From Palsa-504 sp003136255 (GTDB lineage: Bacteria > Actinomycetota > Actinomycetes > Streptosporangiales > Streptosporangiaceae), in NCBI GenBank assembly GCA_003136255.1, contig PLDT01000248.1, positions 1-64,000 of the forward strand: a DNA stretch of 64,000 nucleotides. The letters run 5' to 3'. Numbering within the stretch: position 1 is the first letter of the stretch; every line of letters begins with the position of its first letter. Both the position numbers and the translations under genes were made by a program. The notes below the pieces were generated by a model that saw only the letters and a program-made list of their open reading frames with translations, ran no database searches and was not told the origin of the DNA. Below, one piece after another: positions 28,623-37,900 of the stretch.

Positions 28623-29909
28623 ATGCCTCGCCGCCAGCACCGGCCTGGCTGGCTGTGGAGCAGGCTCACGTCAGGGTCAAAAGGTCAAATCGCCGGCGAA
28701 GTCGCGGCCGGCGCGGATCCTGGTACACCCGTATCGTCGGCCGGCCGGCCGCCGGGCGGTATATGGAGACCACGTGCGAGCTCGCATCTAGTCCTGTCCG
28801 GCCTGTTCGCGACGCAGCTCGCAGGCATCTTCGCGGTACGGATCCCGCGACACGGATTCGGCATCGGACTGGCCCTGGTGACCGCGGGTCTGCTGTTCGG
28901 CTTGCAGCTGTGGGTTGGCTGGCGGGGCGCCGCACGCTGGCCACGACGGCGGCGGCTGGGGACGCTCGTGGCCATGGGAGCCCTCACCTACCTGCCGCTG
29001 GCGGCGCTAGGCGTGGTGTGGCCGGGTATGGCAGGGTTCTTCGCCGGCTCGATCCTGATCCTGCGGCCAGCCAGGACTTCCTGGGTTCCGTTCGCGTTGG
29101 TCGTGGCTAGCATGCTGGTGGCACCGCTCGAGCTAGGGATGGACGCCCGCGTCGCCACCTACCTGATGACCGCCAGCCTGAGCAGCGGGCTGGTGGTCTT
29201 CGCCGTCTACCAGCTACGTCTGGTCGCCAAGCGCGCGCAGGGGGAAACCGCGCAGCTCGCGCAGCTCACCTCGGTGCGGGAACGCGAGCGCTTCTCCATG
29301 GACCTGCACGACATCCTCGGGTACAGCCTGTCAGCCATCACGCTGAAGGCCGAGCTCACCAAGAAGCTGGTCCTCAGCGATCCCGCTCTAGCTCAGGACG
29401 AGCTGGCCGAGGTCGTCGAACTCGCACGGCAGGCGGCGGTGGACGTGCGACTGATGGCTAGCGGCTACAGCAGCATCTCGCTGGCGCGGGAGGCCGGATC
29501 GGTCGCCTCCTTGCTTTCCGCGGCGTGCATCACACCCCAGGTCGCGATCGACTGTGGCGTGCTTGACGATGAGGTCGACGCCGTGCTGGCGATAGTGCTC
29601 CGCGAGGCGGTCACCAACGTCTTGCGGCACAGCGCGGCACGGAACTGCGCCATCGTGGCGAACCAGGAAGACAAGATGATCACGCTGAAGGTGATCAACG
29701 ACGGCGTATCGCAGCCGGTGAAGCCCGGTACGGGTGGTCACGGCCTGCATAACCTGGCCCGCCGGCTGGAGGTCATCGGTGGCGAGCTGAACACCGGGAC
29801 CAGCCACGATGATCAGTTCAGCCTGTTGGCCAAGGTGCCCGCGCAGGGTAGACCGGTTCCCGCCGTCGGCCCCGATGAGTCGCGCCCGCGCGGACCACAT
29901 CCGCCATGA
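28623..29909 (+). CDS. Sensor histidine kinase (HisKA_3/NarX type)
   Basis: 428 aa. Five or so membrane segments (about residues 55-190), then a dimerisation helix with the phospho-His in RFSMDLHDILGYSLSAIT and the ATPase N-box EAVTNVLRHS (D/N box) with a G-box GTGGHGLHNLARRLE. No periplasmic sensor domain is visible, so it likely senses a membrane signal. Its partner is the divergent NarL regulator. The ORF ends one base before the convergent AraC gene ends. Confidence 0.9.
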   Translation: MPRRQHRPGWLWSRLTSGSKGQIAGEVAAGADPGTPVSSAGRPPGGIWRPRASSHLVLSGLFATQLAGIFAVRIPRHGFGIGLALVTAGLLFGLQLWVGWRGAARWPRRRRLGTLVAMGALTYLPLAALGVVWPGMAGFFAGSILILRPARTSWVPFALVVASMLVAPLELGMDARVATYLMTASLSSGLVVFAVYQLRLVAKRAQGETAQLAQLTSVRERERFSMDLHDILGYSLSAITLKAELTKKLVLSDPALAQDELAEVVELARQAAVDVRLMASGYSSISLAREAGSVASLLSAACITPQVAIDCGVLDDEVDAVLAIVLREAVTNVLRHSAARNCAIVANQEDKMITLKVINDGVSQPVKPGTGGHGLHNLARRLEVIGGELNTGTSHDDQFSLLAKVPAQGRPVPAVGPDESRPRGPHPP

Positions 29910-29910
29910 C

Positions 29911-30708
29911 CTAGGCGGATCTCAGTAGCTGTGCGGCGGCAGATCCAGGCTGAGCTGGCCTGACATCGGCTGACTCAGGCTCAAGATCGGGCAGGGCGAG
30001 GAGAATCGGCAGGTCCGTCGGTCGTCTGGTGCGCAGTTCGATCCCGGCGGGCAGGACCATGTCGCCGGCGATCGTCAGCGGACCGGCCCCGCCGACGAGC
30101 ATCGTCCTGCGGGTCCACGGCTCGGGGTCCGGGCCGTCCGCTACTGCCACCGCACGGAGGAACCATGTCCCGTGGGGCACATCCGTCAGCTCAAATGAGC
30201 AGGGCGAGGGCGTGGCCGGTGGCTCGATGATGACGGCCGCGGCAGGCCGTCGCTGCACGATGGGCGTATCGAAAGTACCCAGGAACACCCGCCCGACGGA
30301 ATGACCCTGGGGAAATACGATGGTGCCGGTTACCGTCGCATCCGGAACCGACGATGGTCGCCGGGGGCGGGTCAGCCCGATTCCTCCGCGCTGCGATATG
30401 CGACGGAATCGACCCGGCGCGAGGCCGACGCTGTCGGTAAAGTGATTACTGAATGAGCCGAGGCTGTTGTATCCGACGGCGAACGCGATGTCGGTTACGT
30501 TCATACGTGTATTCAGGAGCATGCGCTTGGCTTGGTAGATGCGGATCGCGGAAAGATATCGGCCGGGGGTGACGCCGATAGCATCCTTGAAGGTACGGCA
30601 GAAGTGGAACCGGCTTACTATCGCACTGTTAGCGATATCGGCAAGAGACAACGGCTCGCTGTACTTCTCATATATGAACCTGATCGCGCGTTCGTGGGCG
30701 CTGTTCAT
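29911..30708 (-). CDS. AraC-family regulator with N-terminal HTH and novel C-terminal domain (copy 2)
   Basis: 265 aa, paralog of the regulator at 20403-21170: the HTH is at residues about 5-100 (EPLSLADIANSAIVSRFHFCRTFKDAIG ... IAFAVGYNSLGSFSNHF), followed by the same C-terminal domain (FLGTFDTPIVQRRP, GTWFLRAVAVAD, PEPWTRR, DLPILLALPDLE). The upstream region has a partly similar TTGCACAGGTTAT at 30725-30737. It lies directly downstream of the core operon in the same orientation. Confidence 0.88.
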   Translation of the reverse strand: MNSAHERAIRFIYEKYSEPLSLADIANSAIVSRFHFCRTFKDAIGVTPGRYLSAIRIYQAKRMLLNTRMNVTDIAFAVGYNSLGSFSNHFTDSVGLAPGRFRRISQRGGIGLTRPRRPSSVPDATVTGTIVFPQGHSVGRVFLGTFDTPIVQRRPAAAVIIEPPATPSPCSFELTDVPHGTWFLRAVAVADGPDPEPWTRRTMLVGGAGPLTIAGDMVLPAGIELRTRRPTDLPILLALPDLEPESADVRPAQPGSAAAQLLRSA

Positions 30709-30995
30709 TTACCTGCTCTCTCGGGTTGCACAGGTTATCTGTGGGTTCGGCTGCCGTGCGAGCGAGTTACCTGTAGAGTTTTTTGTACCAAACTATTGAT
30801 TACGATGCATCATGCCCCTCGCATGCCGGTCGCGGCCGTCTTGCTCGCCGCTTGATTCTGCCTTGACCGTGCCTTTAGGGGCTCAGTAAAGCAATGAGTA
30901 ATATGTTTGGGCCCCCCGCGATAGGGTAGGCGCGGGCAGAGATATGCCGGGTACCGCAGCGCGCCTCCTGGTTTCGGCCGCTGCGACCCGTCGCG

Positions 30996-32552
30996 TTACG
31001 CAGGCGGATTCCCGTGCTTGCGTGATGGCAGCTCTGGACGCTTGTGACTCAGCACCTCCAGCGCCCACGAGATCACGGCGCGCGTGTCCGCCGGATCGAT
31101 CACGTCGTCGACGAGGCCGCGCTCAGCCGCGTAGAGAGGGTGCATGAGCTGCTCTTTGTACTCCGCCGCAAGCTGCTCCCTGAGCTGACCGGGGTCGTCG
31201 GCGGCGATGAGTTCCTTACGATGCAAGATGCCCACCGCTGCCTCGGCCCCCATGACCGCGATCTCATTCGTGGGCCACGCGAAGGACAGGTCCGCGCCGA
31301 CGGACCGGGAATCCATCACGATGTAGGCCCCGCCGTAAGCCTTGCGCAGGATGACCTGGACCCGTGGAACGGTCGCGTCACAGTACGCGTAGAGCAGCCT
31401 GGCGCCGTGCCGGATGATGCCGTGGTGCTCCTGCCCCACGCCAGGGAGGAATCCCGGCACGTCGACCAGCGTGACGAGCGGGATGTTGAACGCGTCACAG
31501 AACTGCACGAACCTAGCGGCCTTCTGTGACGCGTCGATGTCAAGCACGCCCGCGCGGACCAGCGGCTGGCTCGCCACGATGCCCGCGGTCCGGCCGCCGA
31601 AGCGGCCGAGCGCGCACACGATGCTGCGCGCCCATTCGGCGTGCAGTTCCAGGACCTCATGGTGGTCGGTGATCTCAGTGATCACGGCCCGCATGTCGTA
31701 GGGCTTTCGCGGCGACGCGGGGACGATGTCAAGCAAGCGCGGGCACTTGCGATCGGGGGCATCATCGGCCGCGACCGCGGCCGGAACGTCGTGGCTGCTG
31801 GCGGGCAGCAGCGAGACGAGATACCGGACGCCTTGCAGGCACGACGCCTCGTCATCATAGGTGAACGTGGCCACACCCGACTGCTTCGCGTGCACCCTGG
31901 CCCCGCCCAGATCCTCGTGCGTAATCGACTCGCCGGTCACGGCCTTGACCACATCGGGACCGGTGATGAACATGTACGAGGTACCGCGGACCATAAAGGT
32001 GAAGTCGGTCAAGGCCGGCGAATAGGCAGCACCGCCGGCGCACGGACCCAGGATGACGCTGATCTGCGGTATTACCCCGGATGCGCGCACGTTGCGGCGG
32101 AAGATGCCGCCATACCCGGCGAGCGCCGTGACCCCTTCCTGGATCCGCGCACCACCGCTGTCATTGAGCGCGATCAGCGGCGCGCCAGCCGCGAGCGCAA
32201 GGTCCATGACCTTGTGGATCTTCTCGGCATGGGCCTTACCCAGGGAGCCGCCGAGGATACCGAAATCCTGAGCGTAGACGAATACCCGGCGTCCGCACAC
32301 GGTGCCGCTCCCCGTCACGACCCCGTCCGTTCGCGCCGTGCCTTCGCCGCGCCGGAACAGATCAAGCTCGACGAAGGAACCCTCGTCGAGCAGCCTCTCC
32401 AGCCGTTCCCTCGCAGTCGCCTTCCCCTTGGCGTGTTGTCGCGCGGTCGCGAGTTCGTCGCCGCGCATCACCGCCTCGCGCTCCTGCTTGATGCCGCGCA
32501 GAAGCTCGTCCGCGACGTCCTCGGCGGGTCGCGGAGTCACCTCGGCGGTCAC
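30996..32552 (-). CDS. Acyl-CoA carboxylase beta (carboxyltransferase) subunit
   Basis: 518 aa carboxyltransferase of the PccB/AccD type: AHAEKIHKVMDLALAAGAPLIALNDSGGARIQEG and GPCAGGAAYSPALTDF form the acyl-CoA site, and the C-terminal half has DVPGFLPGVGQEHHGIIRHGA and KAYGGAYIVM. Needs a biotinylated alpha subunit, not seen here. GTG at 32552 overlaps the P450 stop by four bases, so it is the last gene of the enediyne core operon and likely raises malonyl-CoA supply for the PKS. A GTG at 32561 is an alternative start. Confidence 0.92.
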   Translation of the reverse strand: MTAEVTPRPAEDVADELLRGIKQEREAVMRGDELATARQHAKGKATARERLERLLDEGSFVELDLFRRGEGTARTDGVVTGSGTVCGRRVFVYAQDFGILGGSLGKAHAEKIHKVMDLALAAGAPLIALNDSGGARIQEGVTALAGYGGIFRRNVRASGVIPQISVILGPCAGGAAYSPALTDFTFMVRGTSYMFITGPDVVKAVTGESITHEDLGGARVHAKQSGVATFTYDDEASCLQGVRYLVSLLPASSHDVPAAVAADDAPDRKCPRLLDIVPASPRKPYDMRAVITEITDHHEVLELHAEWARSIVCALGRFGGRTAGIVASQPLVRAGVLDIDASQKAARFVQFCDAFNIPLVTLVDVPGFLPGVGQEHHGIIRHGARLLYAYCDATVPRVQVILRKAYGGAYIVMDSRSVGADLSFAWPTNEIAVMGAEAAVGILHRKELIAADDPGQLREQLAAEYKEQLMHPLYAAERGLVDDVIDPADTRAVISWALEVLSHKRPELPSRKHGNPPA

Positions 32553-33931
32553 GCGCGGCACACTCGAAGCGGGAGTCCGCCGCGGACCCGGAGCGACAAC
32601 ATGGCTTCGGGCTCCGGGCGGGCGTCGGCGGCGAGCTCGAACCGGAAGTCACGCGCCACCATGGCCGCGATCAGCGTCGCCTCCATCATGCCGAGATGGC
32701 TCCCGACGCAGACCCGCGGACCGGCACCGAAGGGGATGTAGGCATACCTGTGCGTGACCACCGCGGCCGAGGTCGCGAATCGCTCCGGCCGGAACTCGTT
32801 GGGATCAGACCAGAAACCCGGGTGCCGGTGCAAGGTATACGGGCTGATCATGAGGTCGGCGCCCGCCGGGACCCGGTAGCCGCCGACCACGTCGGCGGCG
32901 AGCGACTTGCGCGTCAGCCCCCAGACCGGCGGGTACAGCCGCATGGCCTCCTGGATCACCGTCGTTGTATACGGCAGGCGGGCCAGGTCTTCGTGGCCGG
33001 GCGTCCGGTCGCCGAGCACCTCGACCGCCTCGGCGTGCAGGGCCGCCGCTGCCTCCGGATGGCGGCTGGTCAGATACCAGGTCCACGACAGCGTGCTCGC
33101 CGTCGTCTCGTGCCCGGCCAGCAGGATCGTGATGAGCTCGTCCCGCATCACACGCCACCGCTTGCGCGCATCCCGCTCGCCGGAGTAGGCGTCGGCCAGC
33201 ATCGTGAGCAGGTCGGTCCCGTCTCCTCCGCGGGCGTGCGCACGGCCCGACACCAGCACCTCGACCGCGTCCTCGAGCTGGGCCTTGGCTCGCCGGAACC
33301 GGTGATTGCGGGGCAGCGGCAGCCACAGCGGAACCGCTCCGAGCGACACCATCTCGAACATGGCCCGGTCCTGCGCGACCTCGAACGCCGGGCCCAGCAT
33401 GCGCAGCGGTGACAGATCGGTGTCGAGCAGTGACTTGCCCAGGACACTCATCGTCAGCCGAGTCATCTCCTCGGACAGGTCGACGGTCTCGCCCACCCGC
33501 GCGCTGAGCCTGGCGGTCAGCGCATGGCCCGCGTCGGTGACCACGCTGGCGAACCCGGCGAGGCGCTCGCGACGGAACGCCGGCTGGATAATCCGGCGTT
33601 GGTGCTTCCACACCTCATCCTCGCTGGTGAGCAGGCCATCACCGAGGATCAGACGGCGGGCTTCGGCCAGGCCTATACCCTTGTGATAGTTGGCCGCGTT
33701 GTCCGCCAGGACGTGCTTGGCGTGATCGGGGTGGTTGAAGAAGTAGAGCGTCTTCGGGCCCATGGCGAACTTGACCACATCGCCGAACTCGCTGGCCGCG
33801 TCGGTGAGCATGGCCAGCCGGTCAAACCAGAGCTTGCGCAACAAGCCCGGCACCGCGAGCGGCGACGGCCCGGGGTAGTCGCGTCGGCCGGGGTCTGACG
33901 ACTTCGTCGACGCAGGCTCGGTGACCGTCAC
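32549..33931 (-). CDS. Cytochrome P450 (enediyne E7 type)
   Basis: 460 aa with the I-helix LLAGHETTASTLSW, K-helix ExxR in EAMRLYPPVW, and heme loop IPFGAGPRVCVGSHLG. The pattern is of CYP102/CYP4-like P450s used in bacteria for fatty-acid-like or polyene substrates. In enediyne clusters an E7 P450 of about 450 aa is next to the flavin reductase E6, as here. GTG at 33931 overlaps the flavin reductase stop (GTGA). Role probably oxidation of the core or polyene intermediate. Confidence 0.9.
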   Translation of the reverse strand: MTVTEPASTKSSDPGRRDYPGPSPLAVPGLLRKLWFDRLAMLTDAASEFGDVVKFAMGPKTLYFFNHPDHAKHVLADNAANYHKGIGLAEARRLILGDGLLTSEDEVWKHQRRIIQPAFRRERLAGFASVVTDAGHALTARLSARVGETVDLSEEMTRLTMSVLGKSLLDTDLSPLRMLGPAFEVAQDRAMFEMVSLGAVPLWLPLPRNHRFRRAKAQLEDAVEVLVSGRAHARGGDGTDLLTMLADAYSGERDARKRWRVMRDELITILLAGHETTASTLSWTWYLTSRHPEAAAALHAEAVEVLGDRTPGHEDLARLPYTTTVIQEAMRLYPPVWGLTRKSLAADVVGGYRVPAGADLMISPYTLHRHPGFWSDPNEFRPERFATSAAVVTHRYAYIPFGAGPRVCVGSHLGMMEATLIAAMVARDFRFELAADARPEPEAMLSLRVRGGLPLRVCRA

Positions 33932-34470
33932 GCGGACTCCTCGATGGTCTGGGACTTACTGAGCCGCGGCTGATGGAAGTCACCGCGGAAGAAGACCAGT
34001 GCGTCATCCGCCGACCCGAAACCACTGGCCTGTACGGAGCCGATGAAGATCTCGTGGTCTCCGCCGTCATAGGAGTTCACCAGGGTGCAGTCGAGCCAGG
34101 CCACTGCTCCGTGCAGGATCGGCGCTCCGGTGCTCGGCCCGGGCGACCACTCAATCGCGGCGAACTCGTCGGCACCCCGCGGTCTGGAGTGATCGGCGAA
34201 GTACCGGGCCACGTGCTCCTGGCCCGCGGAGAGCATCGAAACGCTGAAGCTGCCGGCGGCGAGCACGGTCTGGTAGACGGCGGCACTACGGTCCACGCAC
34301 ACCAAGATGAGCGGCGGGTCGAGTGATACCGAAGTGAACGCGTTCGCGGTCATGCCGCACGGGGTCCCCCGGCCGGCGGCGACGACCGTCACGCCGGTCG
34401 GGAACCGTCCCAGGACCGATCGCAGCGCGGTCCTGGCCGAGGCTGGTCTGCTCATGGTCGGCACGCTCAC
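33928..34470 (-). CDS. Flavin reductase (HpaC-like, enediyne E6 type)
   Basis: 180 aa with the flavin-reductase signatures RFPTGVTVV, GMTANAFTSVSLDPPLILVCVD and EFAAIEWSPG. Members supply reduced FAD or FMN to two-component monooxygenases. SgcE6, its equivalent in C-1027, works with the hydroxylase SgcC. Here the likely clients are the two acyl-CoA-dehydrogenase-fold monooxygenases at 45414 and 56091. GTG start overlaps the thioesterase stop. Confidence 0.92.
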   Translation of the reverse strand: MSVPTMSRPASARTALRSVLGRFPTGVTVVAAGRGTPCGMTANAFTSVSLDPPLILVCVDRSAAVYQTVLAAGSFSVSMLSAGQEHVARYFADHSRPRGADEFAAIEWSPGPSTGAPILHGAVAWLDCTLVNSYDGGDHEIFIGSVQASGFGSADDALVFFRGDFHQPRLSKSQTIEESA

Positions 34471-34937
34471 GCCCTGCCCCCGGTACCGGCGGTGGACGCG
34501 CGTCGCGGCGCCCTGATCGCGTAGCCCTCCAGTGCGCGCCGCAGCTGCTCAGGCACCCGGGCCGGGCCGTTGGCTCCGTTGGCATCGCGCATGCACGCGA
34601 CCCGCTGTCGGCCTCTGGCGACGAGTTCCTCCCGGCCGTCGCGGATGCGTACGTAGTCGAAGGCGAAAACGATCTGAGTCTGGGTCAGTTCCTCCAGGCG
34701 CATCCTGATCGCCACCTCGTCGAAGGCCGTGGCCTCGGCCAGGTACTCGCACTCCGCGCTGATGGTGAAGAGCTTCAGGCCATCGCGGAGCTCGTCGAGC
34801 ACGCTAGGCGCGTGCTCGAGCAGGAACATCTCGCGACATCGTCCCTGCCAGCGCACGTAGTTGACGTAATACACATTGCCGACGAGGTTCGTCTCTTCGA
34901 AGCTAACCACGTGCCGGTGCTCGTAATACTGTTCCAT
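34467..34937 (-). CDS. Enediyne hot-dog thioesterase (TEBC/E10)
   Basis: 156 aa hot-dog fold thioesterase, starting MEQYYEHRHVVSFEETNLVGNVYYVNYVRWQGRCRE, a pattern characteristic of enediyne TEBC enzymes. It releases the polyene or beta-keto acid from the PKS ACP. Overlaps the 3' end of the PKS gene by 35 nt (34903-34937) and is translationally coupled. Confidence 0.95.
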   Translation of the reverse strand: MEQYYEHRHVVSFEETNLVGNVYYVNYVRWQGRCREMFLLEHAPSVLDELRDGLKLFTISAECEYLAEATAFDEVAIRMRLEELTQTQIVFAFDYVRIRDGREELVARGRQRVACMRDANGANGPARVPEQLRRALEGYAIRAPRRASTAGTGGRA

Positions 34938-37900
34938 TTCCGTCCTCTTCTGTCAGAATCGTGAAGACCACGGGGTCCGGCTGATCCAGCACAGACGTGA
35001 CGAATGTGGCGATCTTTGCTGCCCCGGATTCGAGCAGCACCCAGCCGGGTTGGCCGCCAGCAGCGAGCGTGATAGGTCCGCTGAGCGGCCGGCCCGCCTT
35101 GCGGAGGCATTCCACGGCGCTCCACACCCTGGTCGCGGCGGCGGCCGGCGTCTCCCCCCGCTCGCGGCGGACCAGCTCGGCCAGCGCGAACTGCTCGGCG
35201 GTCAGCAGCGCCTGCCAGTCCTGCGCCGTCCGTTCCTCGATTCGCTCGACGTCACAGCCCACGCGCTCGCTGCCCGCCACGGCCAGCGTCACGCCGGCCC
35301 CATGCGAGGCCGAGATGGCGATGCCTTCGTCAGCGATCTGGGGCTTCCCGTCACCGCGGTAGGTGACCACCGTCGGCCGGTCCAGCATCCGGCCCACGGC
35401 GACCTTCGTCTGCCTGCGCCTGGCGTCACGGCCGTCCGCGCCCGCCGGGGGGTCCGGTTCTACGACGCACCGCACTGCGCTCGCAGTGAGCTCCGCCGCC
35501 TGCCGTTCCAGGAACGGCCCGAGTAGCGCGGGAATCCACGGCCCGCGGCCATCGGTCTTGCGCACGGCCTGCAGGCGCAGCCCCTCCCAGCGCTCCAGGA
35601 TCCGCCCGTCTTCGGCGCAGACGTCCAGGTCGTAGGTGTACGTGTCACCGTCCCTGTTCCGTTCCGCCGCGTGCAAGATGACCTGCCCGGTGAGCTCCTC
35701 CGGGTGCGCCGGGTAGATCCGCTCGACGCCCGCCGGAAGCAGTGTCGCGTTTGGAACGCAGCATTGGATGCCGTGCATGAACGCGTCGCGAGCACCCGGA
35801 TCGCCGAGGATCATGGCCCGGGAGAAGTAGGAACCGAACCACTCGTCACCGGATCCGGCCGAGATATCGACGACGCACGACGTGGCGGCCAGCCGCCGGT
35901 AACCGAGGACACGCTGGAAGCGCTTGCCCTGGAAGAAGACGCCGCCGTACAGGTCGGCCGCCGCGTCGAGCGGAACCCGTGAGGTACCCGCCGTCGGCAC
36001 CGGCCGATGAGCGTCGAAGGGACGGGTGCCGGTGTGCCGGAGCGTGGCACGGAAATGATCGGACTGGAAACCGGTATCGCTGCTGCGGATGGCCACGTCG
36101 ACTCCGTCGCCGCGGTTGAGCGCCGCTATCCGGATCGTCACCGTGCCGTCCGGCGGTACCACGATCGGGCGCAGGAACTCCACGTTCTCCAGCACGACCG
36201 GACCGGCAGGGCCGGCCAGCACCGCCGCTGCCTGGGCCATGGCCTCCATACCGAGCACCGCGGGAAACAGCAGGTCGCCGTCGAGCAGGTGATCGACGAG
36301 GTACGGGTCGCGGTCCGCGGACAGCTCAGCGTCCGCGATCAGCTCGATGCTGGGGTAGTGGACCCGCGGCCGGTCGATGAACCGGGTGAGCGGCAGCTCG
36401 CTCGGTTCGAGCGTGATGGTCGGCAGGTCGCCCGAACGGCTCATCACCACCAGGCTGGACGGCGCCGCCGGGGTGGCGAGCACCCTGCGCAGCATCTCGA
36501 TGCCGACATCGAGGGAGATGGGGCTGATGCCCTCCCGGATCAGCGACTCCAAAACGCCGAGTTTCTCGCCCATCCCGGCGCCGGACCACACTGACCACTC
36601 CAGTGCCACGTACCGGCACTGCGGGCTGCCCTGCTCAATCGACTGGGCCTGCAGCTGCTTGGTCATATCGGTAAGCCAGTCGTTGGCGGTGGCATAGTCC
36701 GCCTGGCCGCGCAGCCCGGCTCGCCCGATGATGCTGCCGAACGTGATCACCAGCTTGAGCGAGGCCGGGTCCACCGCGGCCAGCAGTGCCTCCAGCCCGC
36801 CGATCTTGGGTGCCAGCGTCGCGTGGAAGGAGGTCTCGTCCAGGAGGGCGAGCGGGACTGGCGCGTTGCGCCCAGCACCGTGCAGGATCGCCGTGACGGG
36901 CCCCAGGTCGGCGCTGACCTGCGCCACTGCCGCCGCGACCTCACCAGCATCGGTTACGTCGGCTCTGACGTAGGCATACCTCGCGCCGGCCGCGTCCATC
37001 CGGCCCAGGTTGGCGGCGAGTTCCGCGTCCGCCGCCGGATCGGATCGCCCGAGCAGGGCGATAGCCGCGCCGGTATCGCGAGCCAGCGTCAGCGCGCATT
37101 CGGCGGTAATGCCCTTCCCCCCGCCGCTGACCAGCAGCACGTCACCGGGCCCGAGCGGGAGTTCGGCGGTGTGGTCGGCCAGGTCCGTGACGGGCCTCAG
37201 CAGGGGCACCCGGCGGCTGCCCGCCGCGTCATAATGCACCTCGCTGAAGCTCTCGGTCGCGGCGACGTCGGCCACGATCGCGTCCGCGAGTTCCGCGGCC
37301 CGCGTCGCGGGAATCGGAGCGGCCAGCGGGAGGGTGATGACGGTCACTGGCACGGCGGGCGCTTCCAGGTGCAGCGTCTTGGCCAGTCCGGCCGCACCGC
37401 GCCGGTCCTGAACGGCCACGAAACGGCACGGTCCGGTGTGCGACAGCGCGGCCCGGGCCGCGGCGAGCATGAGGCCGGCGTGTTCGGCACCGCACTCCCG
37501 CGGCAGCAGGAGCGCGACGCCGTCGCCGAGTTTGGCCGCACCAAGCGCGTGGCTCAGTGCCCTGCTCAGCGGGTGGCGGGGCGGGGAGAAAATCTCCCAG
37601 GTCCCGTCGGCCTGGGCGGCCACGCGGGCCGGCCGGTCGTGCTCGATGAGCTCCACCGAGAACGACCGGACCCAGGGCCCGATGCCTTCGGGCGGCAGGT
37701 CCGCATCGGCGTCACCTGGCAGTGCGGTGTCCGCGAGCTCGTCCAGAGCCTGCGCCAGGTCGACCAGCGTCGCGGTGGCGAAGGCGGACGTCACCATCGG
37801 CGCGGATACGCCGAGCTCGCGCGCCGCCTGGTTCATGATCTGCCCCACGGTTATCGAGGACATGTGCAGCTCATCTAGCGGATGGCTGTCGGGCTGCACC

